Origin: Endomychus coccineus
Lineage: Eukaryota > Arthropoda > Insecta > Coleoptera > Endomychidae
Assembly: GCA_958510875.1 (NCBI GenBank)
Contig: OY294067.1
Span: 196,358,901 to 196,422,900 of the forward strand
Length of the DNA: 64,000 nt
Direction: 5' to 3'
Shown: positions 32,097 through 42,471 of the stretch, piece after piece
How the letters are laid out: each line of letters begins with the position of its first letter
How positions within the stretch are numbered: the first letter of the stretch is position 1
Notes under the pieces: generated by a model
Seen by the model: the letters and a program-made list of their open reading frames with translations, nothing else
What the model was told of the DNA's origin: nothing
Databases searched by the model: none
Translations under genes and position numbers: made by a program

Positions 32097-32927
32097 ATGG
32101 ACGTGACGCAGTTAACACGTAAACGAAAAATCGCAGAATTGAGTAAGTCTATTAGAAAAAAATATCTAGCCTTGAAACTGGGTGAATCTGAAGAAGATGA
32201 ATCGATAGAACAACTATTTAAACATATAGCCGAACCTCTGAAGGAAATTGTTAAATCTTCAAAAAAATCGAGTCCTGTACATGTAAAAAAGGAGGAGGTG
32301 GAGGAAGAAGTAAAAGAAGAATCAGCCGATGAAACCTTCGATGAGGAGGATGTGTTTGAGGAGCCATCGATTTCTCATTATCCACAAGTTGCTCGAAAAT
32401 ATATCGCAGATCATTGGGGTGAGAGTGAAAAAATCGATAAATTATATGGACCTGTTTTTGATGCTAGCTCTGCTGGGTGGAGACTAGGTCAAAAGGAAAT
32501 AGAATTCGGTGAAAATATCAAAACAGAGGGGTATATCACGAAGGGGACACCTGGATTATATGAACTCATATTTTACGATGCACCTACTAACTATACAAAT
32601 AAAGATAAAGCTGCCTACAAAGAAATTTTGGTATTAACTAGTGCACATAAAAATATTAGCGGATATCTAAAAGGTAGTACGAGACCGAAGTATAGAAATA
32701 TCATCAAACCTTTGGTTACAAGTGGTGGTGTTGGTTCCACCTCTGGTAAAGGGATGCATTTGAAGTATAACGATGATGCTATAGAGTATATCTTTTGGGA
32801 TAATCGTAACGAGCTTGTGGAGCGGTTGAAACTTTTGATAGCATCACAACAAGCTGGGAATACATCGCATGATAATGAGATTGTTGCAATCATAAATGAA
32901 CTTAGAGAAGCAGATATCATATATTAG
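32097..32927 (+). CDS. DUF8207-like Polinton protein, function unknown
   Basis: 276 residues from ATG 32097 (MDVTQLTRKRKIAELSKSI). A basic helix at the start is followed by an acidic low-complexity stretch (KKEEVEEEVKEESADETF) and a conserved globular part with KLYGPVFDASSAGWRLG, TPGLYELIFYDAPTNYT, KYNDDAIEYIFWDNRNELVERL. This arrangement is widespread in arthropod Polinton-like elements; the Pfam name is given from memory. The C-terminus NEIVAIINELREADIIY is identical in element 3. Function unknown. The frame is intact. Confidence 0.75.
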   Translation: MDVTQLTRKRKIAELSKSIRKKYLALKLGESEEDESIEQLFKHIAEPLKEIVKSSKKSSPVHVKKEEVEEEVKEESADETFDEEDVFEEPSISHYPQVARKYIADHWGESEKIDKLYGPVFDASSAGWRLGQKEIEFGENIKTEGYITKGTPGLYELIFYDAPTNYTNKDKAAYKEILVLTSAHKNISGYLKGSTRPKYRNIIKPLVTSGGVGSTSGKGMHLKYNDDAIEYIFWDNRNELVERLKLLIASQQAGNTSHDNEIVAIINELREADIIY

Positions 32928-32960
32928 TAATGGTTATTTCCATTTTGAATCATTTACATA

Positions 32961-33719
32961 ATGAGTCTTGATAAGTTTGGGAGGCGATCGAATGGTATTG
33001 GTTCTGTCGATGCTTTTTGGCGTAGATCGATGTTCATGAACATTCTGAAACATACACCTGATGGTGATGTAGATATGGAAAATTTGAAAATTTGTAATGT
33101 GAAAATACCTATCTCGGATAATGATGTTGCAAACAAAGCATATGTAGATAACACTATCACTAGAGTGAATGCGAATTTAAGTGAAGTTTTGGTAAAGTAT
33201 GCAGCCATTCATATAAACGTCAATAACATCACGAATTCCTCAATTCCAAGTTTAACACGATTAATAGATGCACTTCGCGAAGATTTGAAGATCCTTTATA
33301 CCGAAATACAGTCATACAAAAATCAAAGTGATGTCAACTCTACAGCTATAAAACAGAGTATACATAATGAAACACTTGTTAGTAACGATCAAGAAAACAG
33401 TTCGAAATATAACGACCTATTCGATAGTATACAGACCATCAATAGTAAACTGATAACTTTAGAATTAAACTATAAAACGCGTAGTACTAATGATCAGCCC
33501 ATGACCACACGTATACAGACAATCGAAAGCAAAGTGTTGCAAATAGAACAAGCGATTGATGTCCTCATCAGTTTGACTACGGGTGCTACGCTGAAGATAT
33601 CAAAAAAAGCAAAAGGTGAAGCCGCATCATCTCATCATCCTTATAGAAGAGCTCCTACCACCTCACCACCGCCACAAAAGTTATTAGCTCCGACAACACC
33701 GATCGACCCCAAAAAATGA
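32961..33719 (+). CDS. Fibre-like coiled-coil protein
   Basis: An intact 252-residue frame. It opens MSLDKFGRRSN and holds TPDGDVDMENLKICNVK and DVANKAYVDNTI, a motif pattern found in trimeric phage and viral tail-fibre proteins ('N...P....D.ANK.YVD'). A long helical, heptad-rich region (about 70-205) and a Pro-rich end (RRAPTTSPPPQKLLAPTTP) follow. It probably forms a trimeric spike or fibre. The stop overlaps the integrase start (ATGA at 33716-33719). The element 3 homologue is broken, and another relic is at 62944-63614. Confidence 0.7.
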   Translation: MSLDKFGRRSNGIGSVDAFWRRSMFMNILKHTPDGDVDMENLKICNVKIPISDNDVANKAYVDNTITRVNANLSEVLVKYAAIHINVNNITNSSIPSLTRLIDALREDLKILYTEIQSYKNQSDVNSTAIKQSIHNETLVSNDQENSSKYNDLFDSIQTINSKLITLELNYKTRSTNDQPMTTRIQTIESKVLQIEQAIDVLISLTTGATLKISKKAKGEAASSHHPYRRAPTTSPPPQKLLAPTTPIDPKK

Positions 33720-34639
33720 TTAAAGGTAAATCGCAGGTGGTTGATGAGCTTCATAAGCCTGTTCGAAAGAATTTTAAACGTCGCAGAACAATCATAAAAG
33801 GGTTGGATGACTTGTGGCAAATGGATCTTGCTGAGATGGGTAATTATGCGCGCGAAAATCGTGGATTTAAATACATTTTGGTGGTGATCGATTGCTTCTC
33901 GAAATTTCTGTGGACACGCCCGCTGAAAACAAAATCAGCCGAAGAGGTTCGGAGAGCGGTCAGTTCTATATTGCTAGAAGGGTCAAATCGTACGCCTAGG
34001 AACCTGCAAAGCGATCAGGGGAAAGAATTCTTCAACAAGCACTTTGACGAGCTAATGAAAAAACATAAAATCAACCATTATAATACGTATTCTGTGAAGA
34101 AAGCAGCCATTGCTGAACGCGTCATTCGAACGTTGAAAGAAGCGATCTACAAGCAATTCAGTCTGAGTGGAAAATACAAATGGGTGGATACATTCCCTAA
34201 AGTCACCGAAAAATATAAACATCGTAAACATAGAACTATTAAAATGGCTCCGTTTAAGGTTACGAAACAGAATGAAAGTCGCATATTGAAGCAATCTTAC
34301 TCGCACATTAAGTTGGCCCTACCTCACAAATACCACGTAGGGGATATTGTGCGAATAAGTAAAGCTAAATATATTTTTGAGAAGGGATTTACGCCCAATT
34401 GGAGTGCGGAATTATTTAAAATCATCAAAGTTAAAATTACCAACCCGGTCACATATCTACTAGAAGATATGACCAACGCACCAATCAGCGGCTGTTTCTA
34501 CGAGGAAGAATTACAGAAAACCAAACAGCCAGATGTTTATTTGATCGAGAAGGTGCTTCGAAAAAAGGGGGATAAAATGTATGTGAAATGGTATGGTATA
34601 AAAGAGAAAAGTTGGATTGAAAATTCTAATGTTGTATAA
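33716..34639 (+). CDS. Retroviral-type DDE integrase with C-terminal chromodomain
   Basis: An intact 307-residue frame. The RNase H-fold core carries Asp37 (LWQMDLAEM), Asp100 (LQSDQGKEFF) and Glu134 (KAAIAERVIRTLKE). A C-terminal chromodomain-like piece (VYLIEKVLRKKGDKMYVKWYG, then SWIENSNVV) may read chromatin marks. It would insert the linear element with a 6-bp duplication, which is what is seen at 24896 and 43735. No N-terminal zinc-binding HHCC domain is visible in this frame. Translation overlaps the fibre-like gene by 4 bp. Confidence 0.93.
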   Translation: MIKGKSQVVDELHKPVRKNFKRRRTIIKGLDDLWQMDLAEMGNYARENRGFKYILVVIDCFSKFLWTRPLKTKSAEEVRRAVSSILLEGSNRTPRNLQSDQGKEFFNKHFDELMKKHKINHYNTYSVKKAAIAERVIRTLKEAIYKQFSLSGKYKWVDTFPKVTEKYKHRKHRTIKMAPFKVTKQNESRILKQSYSHIKLALPHKYHVGDIVRISKAKYIFEKGFTPNWSAELFKIIKVKITNPVTYLLEDMTNAPISGCFYEEELQKTKQPDVYLIEKVLRKKGDKMYVKWYGIKEKSWIENSNVV

Positions 34640-34711
34640 TCTGCGCATGTCTCAATAAAATATTTGAGGGTCCAGCCAAGTCTGAGTCGAACAATCAATC
34701 AGTTTTTGAAA

Positions 34712-35314
34712 ATGTCTTCGCAATTATACAACAGTTTTGTTCATAATGTGTTTACCACCGTGTACGATGCAAAAAAATTTATAAGTGTATGTCCGAGTTT
34801 GATGAAAATCCTCGAAGAATTAAAATTACCATCTAAAAATTGGATAATCGCAGGAGAATTTGTAACGTTCATTATTGGAGCCGTCAAGGAATACGCGTAT
34901 GTGGATATTTTCTATTTTGGGGGAGATTTCAATCCACCTGAAAACGATTGGGAGATAATTGATATGAATGTTGAAGGCTACTTTATATACGAAAATAGAT
35001 GGAAGAAATTCATATTACATCAAATTCCTGGTATAATCCAAAAAACGGGGTCCTATATACTTGATTGTTACAGAGTGCTACATGAAATTGATGTTGATTT
35101 TTATCGGATCGCGCTTCTGCCTTACCGCTGTGAAATAATGGATCTACGGGGGATTCGTAGAGGAACTTCTAATAAAACTTTCTTCTTCGGCTCATACATA
35201 GTCGATGGGAAACGCAACCAACACCACAAATTTTCTCTCCCCCCCACACTTCAAGTTTTATGCTTTGATGTTCTCATCCAAACTTCCAATCAAATCAAAG
35301 AAATATGCTGTTGA
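34712..35314 (+). CDS. Unknown protein, possible nucleotidyltransferase-like fold, only in element 2
   Basis: 200 residues from ATG 34712 (MSSQLYNSFVHNVFTTVYDA). The piece KNWIIAGEFVTFIIGAVKEY followed by VDIFYFGGDF resembles the 'G-x-F...D-I-F' helix-turn-strand start of nucleotidyltransferase folds, but the second acidic residue is not convincing. It has no counterpart in element 3, where the integrase is followed directly by the next gene, so it was gained in element 2 or lost from element 3. An earlier in-frame start at 34664 is not ATG. Confidence 0.5.
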   Translation: MSSQLYNSFVHNVFTTVYDAKKFISVCPSLMKILEELKLPSKNWIIAGEFVTFIIGAVKEYAYVDIFYFGGDFNPPENDWEIIDMNVEGYFIYENRWKKFILHQIPGIIQKTGSYILDCYRVLHEIDVDFYRIALLPYRCEIMDLRGIRRGTSNKTFFFGSYIVDGKRNQHHKFSLPPTLQVLCFDVLIQTSNQIKEICC

Positions 35315-35397
35315 TGATGAATGCTCTGCGCATGTGTGAATGAATATTTGTGAGTGTAGCTTCAACTATATCAAAAGAATCGATCAGTTGCTAAAAA

Positions 35398-36129
35398 ATG
35401 TTCTCTCAAGATAGTGGTTATGAGAGCGTATCTGCTGCTGCTACAACAAATAGTGACGTTGGTGATGATGACGTAAACGCCTCTAGGGAGTTGGATGAAA
35501 TTTTGGATGCGTTCGAGCGAGCTACCAAAGATGAGAAATTTCTATTAATGAATTCAATTTATTCTGTGGGATATAATAATTTGGAAATAAGATGTGGTTT
35601 AAGTCCTGCACGAACTCTAAGTCCTACAATCACACTAAACAGCTGTTCTAATCAGCACACAAAACTTACCTTTGGAGTTGAGGAATGGAACCAGTTTATA
35701 TTCTTTCTACAAACGAAAATCGACGACTTCTTCGAGAGTCTACATGCAGATTTTGATTCTACACCTGTAGCGTGTGGTGATTTTTGTCTAATATCACAGC
35801 TGGTTTATGTGAATAATGTTAAAGTGCTTCAAGTTATTAAGAATGACGTTCACTTTTGGTTGGGTGAGGAAGATGTTCGAGAAATTATCGAAATCAACGA
35901 TGAAGTGCTAGCACATAGAATATCTTTTCTAGAACAATTAGGGTTCCGTGCTTACTATTACAACGTGATTGACCTAATAAAAAAATCATTCATGAGGTAT
36001 CATGCCCATGACGTAGAACTTTTACAAAGTTTTATCGATGCCTCACCACCTGATAGTTTATTAAGTATGACACTTAGAGAATATGTATTTTATTCTATGA
36101 ATAAAGTTATGTATGATTTTCTCGAATAA
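35398..36129 (+). CDS. Conserved unknown protein at the end of the rightward block
   Basis: An intact 243-residue frame. It starts with an acidic low-complexity region (SRELDEILDAFERATKDEKF) and has a conserved core: LEIRCGLSPARTLSPTITL, FFESLHADFDSTPVACGDFC, LGEEDVREIIEINDEVLAHR. The element 3 homologue (55898-56590) is also open. The CGDFCLI/CGYYCLI cysteine pair is conserved in both copies. Function unknown. It is convergent with PolB. Confidence 0.65.
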   Translation: MFSQDSGYESVSAAATTNSDVGDDDVNASRELDEILDAFERATKDEKFLLMNSIYSVGYNNLEIRCGLSPARTLSPTITLNSCSNQHTKLTFGVEEWNQFIFFLQTKIDDFFESLHADFDSTPVACGDFCLISQLVYVNNVKVLQVIKNDVHFWLGEEDVREIIEINDEVLAHRISFLEQLGFRAYYYNVIDLIKKSFMRYHAHDVELLQSFIDASPPDSLLSMTLREYVFYSMNKVMYDFLE

Positions 36130-36408
36130 ATCATTAATTGAATATACTAGTATTTTATTTAATTCCTGATGATTCTGGGAAAGTGTATGAGCAATCCTCA
36201 CCTCCTCCACCACCACTTCTTCCCTCTCACGCTCTCTGTTTAAGGGAATGAAACACAACATAGTGATAAGATTGTTTTTTATTTTCAAATATTTCATAAA
36301 ATTTGTAACACTATACATAGTTGAAATGCACCTCTCCCTTTGTCTCTGTTTGAGAGAGGTAGTAAATATAAAACTTATAGATGAACATTTAAAATCCTAT
36401 ATTATTAT
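36130..36408. other. Intergenic region between convergent genes of element 2
   Basis: It contains a CT-rich stretch with two 'CTCTCTGTTT...GAGAG' style inverted pieces (36215-36245 and 36330-36360). No gene seen. Confidence 0.4.
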
Positions 36409-39400
36409 TCAAATTGAATAATGACCATAAGGTAGAGTGGTTGTACTATTTTTTAATAGGAATCTCTTGGTATCGAACGGACTCAAAACTATTTTATTCT
36501 GTTCGATTGTATATAATTTAAAGTCGAAAGATCGAATTGATTTTTGAACTCTATACATTTCAATCTCTTCTTCTAGACACCTAACATAGTCCTCGAATGT
36601 GATTGAATTCTTAAGGACGTATTCTCGAACACCTTTAGCTTTTTTCGTAGGGTTGAGGTCTTTATCTTGTACTGTATAACTGTACATTTTCGAACGTAAC
36701 CCCACAAACTTTGTCATAACTTCTCCTTTATTTTCGTCTTTCATTAAGCCGACTACTTTTTTGTTTGCCTGTGGAATCTTAAAGATGTAATCGAGAGGAT
36801 AATCACTAGTATCAAATTTGTGTATATATTTATTTGTAATACAATTATAGATATCATCATCAGTTATTATGTGATAAACAAGGCTGTCTGTATCTGTATA
36901 ACACAGTCTTATCACCTCAGGATCTTCATACAATTTGAGCATGAACCCATAGTGAAAGTCATATACGCAAACTTTTGAAATATCTAAAATTTGCCATACC
37001 TACATAAATAGGTTTATCAAACATTATCTCTAATTTATTTTGCTCTATAGCTACTAAATTCTCATCAAATATTTTGCTGCTATTAAAATTTGGTTGCGAA
37101 ATATAGTAGCGTGCTCCGAATGGGCCATACCATTTATTAACTAATTTAACCAGTCTATGTTTTCGCACGTTTTGCATTGATTTTCCAAAAATTGCATCTA
37201 TAAGGAGTTTAAATAAGGCAATCTCGAAGGCATTCTTAGATGCAGCACGTAATTTTGTGTTTAAATCGATGTAGGCTTTCAGCCAGGGTGACTGTTTGAA
37301 CTTAAGGACTCTATGTATTTTTTTCAAAATTATACCGAATGATAAACACTGTTTTAAATTTCTATAGTGTATGATATACTTGTTTTTATTGTGGAGTGTT
37401 GTTAATAATTTAGGTAATTTAGAACCTGGTGAGGCCTCATGAGTTGGACATAAAGGTAAATCTTTATGTAAGTCATGCAATCCCACAGGATATTCCAAAT
37501 CAACCTCTAATATATAACCGATAGGACTGTCATCTGATATATTTACAACGTTAAAGTTATTCTCTACGTTTTCGATCCATTCAAAATCACCATAAGGTAG
37601 ATATTGAGTCATAGCCCACCCATATAGATTGCACACATCGAAATACATCAAATAACTGTTTTCCTCTTGTGGATCATAAGTGTGCATATATTTGTTGTTT
37701 GCTTTGGCAAATCTATTGCTGCATTGGCTTACACCCCCTCGAATCCCCTTCTCACAAAACATAACCATATCGATATCTTTCAAAAATTGTAAAGACACGT
37801 TCGTATATTTGAGCATGCAATCCCAGGTGAAGCCTGGTAAAGTGAAATAATTCGAAGGGTCTAATTTAAATAGGTTTAGACATTTTAAACGGAAATTTTC
37901 AAACACATCTGCTAGCAGTAAAACATCTGTTTTCAAATATAAGTCTGAATAGTCTCCTAAATTTTGGCAATTAAATTTATTCCAAACGTTCTGCGCGTGT
38001 TTATAATCATCCTCACTGATGGCTTCATCTTTTAATTTATTAAAGAATTTTTGTATCGGAGGGAGATTTTGCTCATTTAATTTATCCCACGCATCCATAT
38101 GTTCATATGGAAATACCCCTTTACGTGTTAATAATTTAAAATTTTCATCTGATAAATGATTAAATTCTCGTTTTAAGATTTTCAACTCATCAATTTCCAA
38201 ATAGGATGACAACTTATCCAATGATGAAGCTAAAAATCTACATGAATCTATAAATCTAAATTTAACTGCAGAGTTTGCTGATGATCTAGTGAAACTAATA
38301 TATTTTTCCTTATTCAACGGAAGAATGCTGATATTCTGTTTTGAAGATTTTGCCAAATCCCTAATCACCAAAAACATGTCATAAGAACTTAAGTTATGAG
38401 CAACAACAGGCACAACAAATTTATTTTGATAATTCAAGTTGCAATCTTGATGAGCCAAACCCCGATATTTACCTGTAAAATGACAGTGATCCTTCACTCA
38501 AACATCATCCTCTTTAAATTGCTGTTCGCAAATATGACATTTGGTTTCAGCCATTATTGATAATAAACTTATACCGCTAAAATCTATGGGTAGAACTGTT
38601 CGTAATTTTGTATCGATAAATTCAGAGATTTTATCCAGTTGGTTTGTTAACCATTTAGCTGGATCCTGACCCCTAAAACTTTGATATTGAGATAATGAAT
38701 CATCATAATGACATTTTAAATAAAATCCTACACTATATGCTTCATGTAATTGTGTTCGGTTTGTATAAGAAGCAGCATTAGATTGAGAACAATGTTGAAT
38801 TGGTAACAGAAGGGCTTCAAAATCAAAATAAATTACAAATGGAACAGGTAATTTGTTTGAATGATTTTTAAATACCAAACAGTCATCTTGTGGGAAAATA
38901 ATTTTACATTTATTACTTTGTACACACATCTCTGAATGTTTATTGTATTTAATTTCACTTTTAAAATTATTCAAGCAACGCTCACATAAATAAACCTTAT
39001 TCTTAGTCGTAATTTGTGAATTTACAAGTCTTCCTAAATTTTTTATCAAGCAATAATGAAATTTCACTATGGGATCAACCATTTTTGTAGATTTTCGAGG
39101 CTCTTCATCAGGGTAGTATTTATTCTGAATAAGTAGTAAATTAAAATGCTTTTCTAATTTATTTTTGGTAAGATATGTGGGGAGAATCTTGAATTTCCCC
39201 GCTCCCACTCCATCCTCACCATTTTTACCACTCAATTTTAAAACGAAAACATGAACGCTAATGTTATTATTCTTTTCGAAAATGGGAATTTGAGGAACGG
39301 TTAGTGGAAAAGTTAATTTTTCTAAATTTAAAACTGTACTGAAATGAGGATATGAACTAACTCTATTTGATTTACCTGTAGCAGGATGTAACCCCGCTGT

Positions 39401-40190
39401 TATAGACCAGGCGAAGCAGAACTCATCATAATTTTTTATATTGATGACTGCGTGTTTGTCCTCGATTTCTTTCGGTAAAGGAATATATGATGAGCCAGAA
39501 TTAATAGTTTCATGTTCATTAAAAATTATCTCTAAGCTGATAATCTCTTTAAGACTCCACCCTGACTCCATTCCCTGGAAATCATCAAGTTTCACCTGAA
39601 TCTTTTCGATGACATTTTCCTTGAACCAGTCTAACAAATTTATTGTTTGATCTATCGAAGCAGACTTTGTGTGGAAATATTTGAAATCAAACTGAGCAAG
39701 TTCATTATCTACGTTCATTTTCATGTACTCACAACAAAGGGTTGTGGAGACTTATAAAATTATTCGTATGTAAAATTTTAATAATTCTTGATTTAAAAAG
39801 ATTAAAAGCGTCAAATAAAAAATTTATAGGGTCCAAATGTGAAATATTTATTATAAGACCAGTCCGAATCCTACAATTAAAAGCTGTTTTACCTTCCTCC
39901 CATCGAATTCTATCACTTCGATTCTTATTTGTTGGTTTAAAGGATTTATTATGAATTTGAAGTAGAATTTTAAAACGTTTAATATGACCTAAATTCGTTT
40001 GTAATTGGTTTTTCTCACCTATATTGAGAGAATCTTTTGTTAAATGTCTAGAAAAGAGGCGCTGATATTTAATACAAAATTCCACCCATTAATTTGTCTC
40101 CTGAGGGGAGAATTTTGATGTTAGCAAATTTTTTTGTGCTTCGTTTATAATTTTAACAATATCACAACTAATTTTAGACAAGGATTCCAT
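36409..40190 (-). pseudogene. Protein-primed DNA polymerase B of element 2, four breaks
   Basis: The gene starts at 40190 (MESLSKISCDIVKII). Domains in order: N-terminal region (HLTKDSLNIGEKNQLQ); exonuclease I (VIYFDFEA, about 38840); a Cys/His cluster (CHICEQQF, then HCHFTGKYRGLAHQDC, about 38540-38440); exonuclease II (AHNLSSYDMF); exonuclease III (YSDLYLKTDVLLLADVFE); polymerase motif A (YFDVCNLYGWAM, about 37620); motif B (KLLIDAIFGKSMQN); motif C (LCYTDTDSLVYH, about 36895); ending LPYGHYSI. Breaks: TAA at 40089-40091 (codon 34), a one-base loss near 39755, TGA at 38498-38500 just before the HCH motif, and a one-base change near 36995. It would replicate the linear element by protein priming. 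All motif residues remain. Confidence 0.92.
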
Positions 40191-40241
40191 GTTAAAAAAT
40201 AGAATAAACACCCTACCTTATTTTTCTGCTATAGCTCGTTT

Positions 40242-40592
40242 CTAGGTCCTTAGGGTCACGTGTAGCTTGAGAGCTTCTTGTGGTGGGAGATCTTCCAGTC
40301 TGGAAAATTCTATTTTCGAGCAAGGATTTGCCTTTTTCACGTCCTTCGCACCTTGATAGATCAACCCCAAAGAAGGTTTTTCATTTATTTGATCTATAAT
40401 CGGGGATAGTGCTGAAGTCAACCGTATTGGTAAGAAAACGTTGAAGTCACCTAAATCCACCAATACGCAAAATTTGCTATTCACTATTTTCGCCTCAATA
40501 ATAAGAAAGCGTTGCCCCAGCTCCAATTCCCTCACTTTTTTTGTAGGTTTCCTCTGTAATAGAGAAATCTGGTTCAGTGAAGTGATATCCAT
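40242..40592 (-). CDS. Small OB-like conserved protein (candidate single-strand DNA-binding), with 5' intron
   Basis: 116 residues from ATG 40592 (MDITSLNQISLLQRKPTKKV). It has the conserved strand pattern LGQRFLIIEAKIVNSKFCVL followed by LGDFNVFLPIRL, similar to 47356-47667 in element 3 (HYTILQARVVRTKFG, FDEFSMFLSNRL). The all-beta pattern and small size suggest an OB fold, which is a guess. The leader contains a plausible intron (40602-41004: donor AAG|GTGAGTCTAT, acceptor TTACAG). It lies just upstream of PolB on the same strand. Confidence 0.6.
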   Translation of the reverse strand: MDITSLNQISLLQRKPTKKVRELELGQRFLIIEAKIVNSKFCVLVDLGDFNVFLPIRLTSALSPIIDQINEKPSLGLIYQGAKDVKKANPCSKIEFSRLEDLPPQEALKLHVTLRT

Positions 40593-40601
40593 TATTTAAG
40601 T

Positions 40602-41004
40602 CTGTAACACAGAGAGAATCCCCGTAATCAATTGAAAAATTAAAATATGAAATTGAATTGTTTTCAAAAGACTGTAGGATAAGTATAATGTTTATCAAGG
40701 TAGAAACTACGGTAATAATAATTATGAAAATTGAAATGAAATATAAAAAATGAAATCAAAATAATCTTATCATGAGAATTGAATCTGAACGAAACTCTCA
40801 ATGATTTGAAATTAATAAAATAAAAATTATAAACACAAGAAAAATAAAATTATAAACACAAGAAAAATAAAATTAGAACAATACAGAATTATAGAAAATT
40901 GAAACAAAATGTAAAAGTAAAATTAAAAATAAGAATAAAAGAGTTAAACCAAAATAAAATAATAATGAATAATATTAATAATAATAAAATGAAAATAGAC
41001 TCAC
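40602..41004 (-). other. Probable 5' leader intron of the OB-like gene
   Basis: Read on the minus strand it begins GTGAGTCTATTTTC after an AAG exon end and ends CTGTGTTACAG eight bases before the ATG. It is 403 bp, rich in A and T. The equivalent donor with identical GTGAGTCTAT is present in element 3 at 61203. Confidence 0.55.
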
Positions 41005-41044
41005 CTTGTTTTAAAACGCAAACACACACAAAGACTAAGTAAAT

Positions 41045-41595
41045 GAGTATGATGTTACTCTAGCTGGAGTAGATAGTCGACTGTTTAAGTTGAAGTTGTT
41101 GGAGGAGAAGGAAGCAATGTTTGTTAACACCATTAACCGCAAACTTTGCATGTTCCGACATGAATTTTCCTTATCAATTTACATCGAAAGTATTTTTTCC
41201 TGCTTTGAAACCACACTATCACCGGTTCTGCGATATTTATGTGTTATCAGTTTCAGTTCTAAGAAGTTTACTGTATTGCAACTGATATCAACGCTTATGT
41301 GTATCACTTTCCGTTCTAATTAATTATTTTTACTATCTTAAAACCGCATAGACCGTTAATTTTATATAAGACAGTTTCTTTAACTTTTTCTAATCTAACC
41401 AGTTCCCGTTTTAATTAATCAATTAATTAATTTAATTTTGTTTATCTTGAAACCACAATGCTAGCACTATCAGTTCACGGTTTAATTTTATTTCCAACCG
41501 ATTTTCTTACTCGTTTCAAATTCAGTTTCACTCTTCTTAAAATCGTATAATTTATTTCTAAGTTCAGTTTATCCAAAGTTTTCTTTGTATACATA
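41045..41595. other. Gene-free AT-rich stretch
   Basis: Several phrases recur loosely ('TTCAGTTTCA', 'CACTATCA', 'AACCACA'), suggesting an old degenerate tandem repeat (about 41190-41480). A 77-codon frame at 41090 shows no coding character I trust. Confidence 0.4.
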
Positions 41596-41597
41596 CC

Positions 41598-42471
41598 ATG
41601 AGTGCGTATTTTGAGAGAATTGCTTAACTCACCAATAGGTGTGATTTAGACGGTGAGAATATTGAAGCATGGCTCTTAGAGAAGTAAGTATGAACATTTT
41701 TTCTCGTTGATATGTTATTGTTAAGGTATATGTTATTTTTAGTGGATATTCGGAAGGTGAGGTTGATCTGGAGATGGCATATCTTGGTTATTTACAAACG
41801 TTTGGAGATATAGCAAGGTATATTTATCAGTAAATAATATTGGGTAAAATAATAATTTGTAATCTTTTTTAGTATTAACCAAGTTTCGGATTCGAAAGAG
41901 CCGACCCCTCGTTCAGATCTTGGTGATTTTGAAATGTATGTTTTATTCATGAATAATCTTGATTTAAATGATAATTTTTAAAACTTTTTAGCAATAATGA
42001 AGTTTCCAAATCAGAAGAGGTGACCCCTCCTCGTTCAGATATAAGGTAGGATATTTCAGATATCTGTAAATTCATACAATAATTATTTCATTTTCAATAG
42101 ATGTTACGAGATATTATCTCCGTCTCCAGGGACATCGATGCAGCTACCACCATCTCCACCTCCCGTGGCAGTGTCTACAGCTATGATTTCAGCACCACCA
42201 CCATCACCCCCTCAAGTTACAGGGGTGTCTATACAAGGTGATCCGGAGAGTATAATTCCACTCCTTCCAAGATCAATAATTTTAGCACCACCACCCCCTC
42301 ATGTTACAGAGATGACTATACATGGGAGTCGGGAGGATATAAATCATCTCATCAATGAAGTAAGTCTTATGTTGTTTCTATATATTGAATATTGAAATTG
42401 TTTTTGTTTAATTACAGATCATCATCCTGCAGCGTGAGAGAGGATTGCGCTATCTTATCCAGCTACATTAG
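41598..42471 (+). pseudogene. Six-exon proline-rich gene inside element 2 (one in-frame stop)
   Basis: Exons: 41598-41683, 41743-41817, 41873-41935, 41992-42045, 42101-42359, 42418-42471. Each intron starts GT (three with the strong form GTAAG or GGTA) and ends AG after a T-rich tract, and is 55-59 bp long. Joined, they read 196 codons from ATG to TAG (42469-42471) with exon phases 2,2,2,2,0. The only defect is a TAA at codon 10. The protein begins MSAYFERIA, then an acidic part (ENIEAWLLENGYSEGEVDL), two similar small exons (DSKEPTPRSD and KSEEVTPPRSD), and a proline-rich exon with two copies of an APPPxxP...VT(G/E) motif, ending ERGLRYLIQLH. No family was recognised. The rest of the element's genes are intronless. 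Confidence 0.7.

Noticed and set aside
41090..41323. 77-codon frame in element 2
   Set aside because: No counterpart in element 3 and the region looks like degenerate repeat; no coding support.
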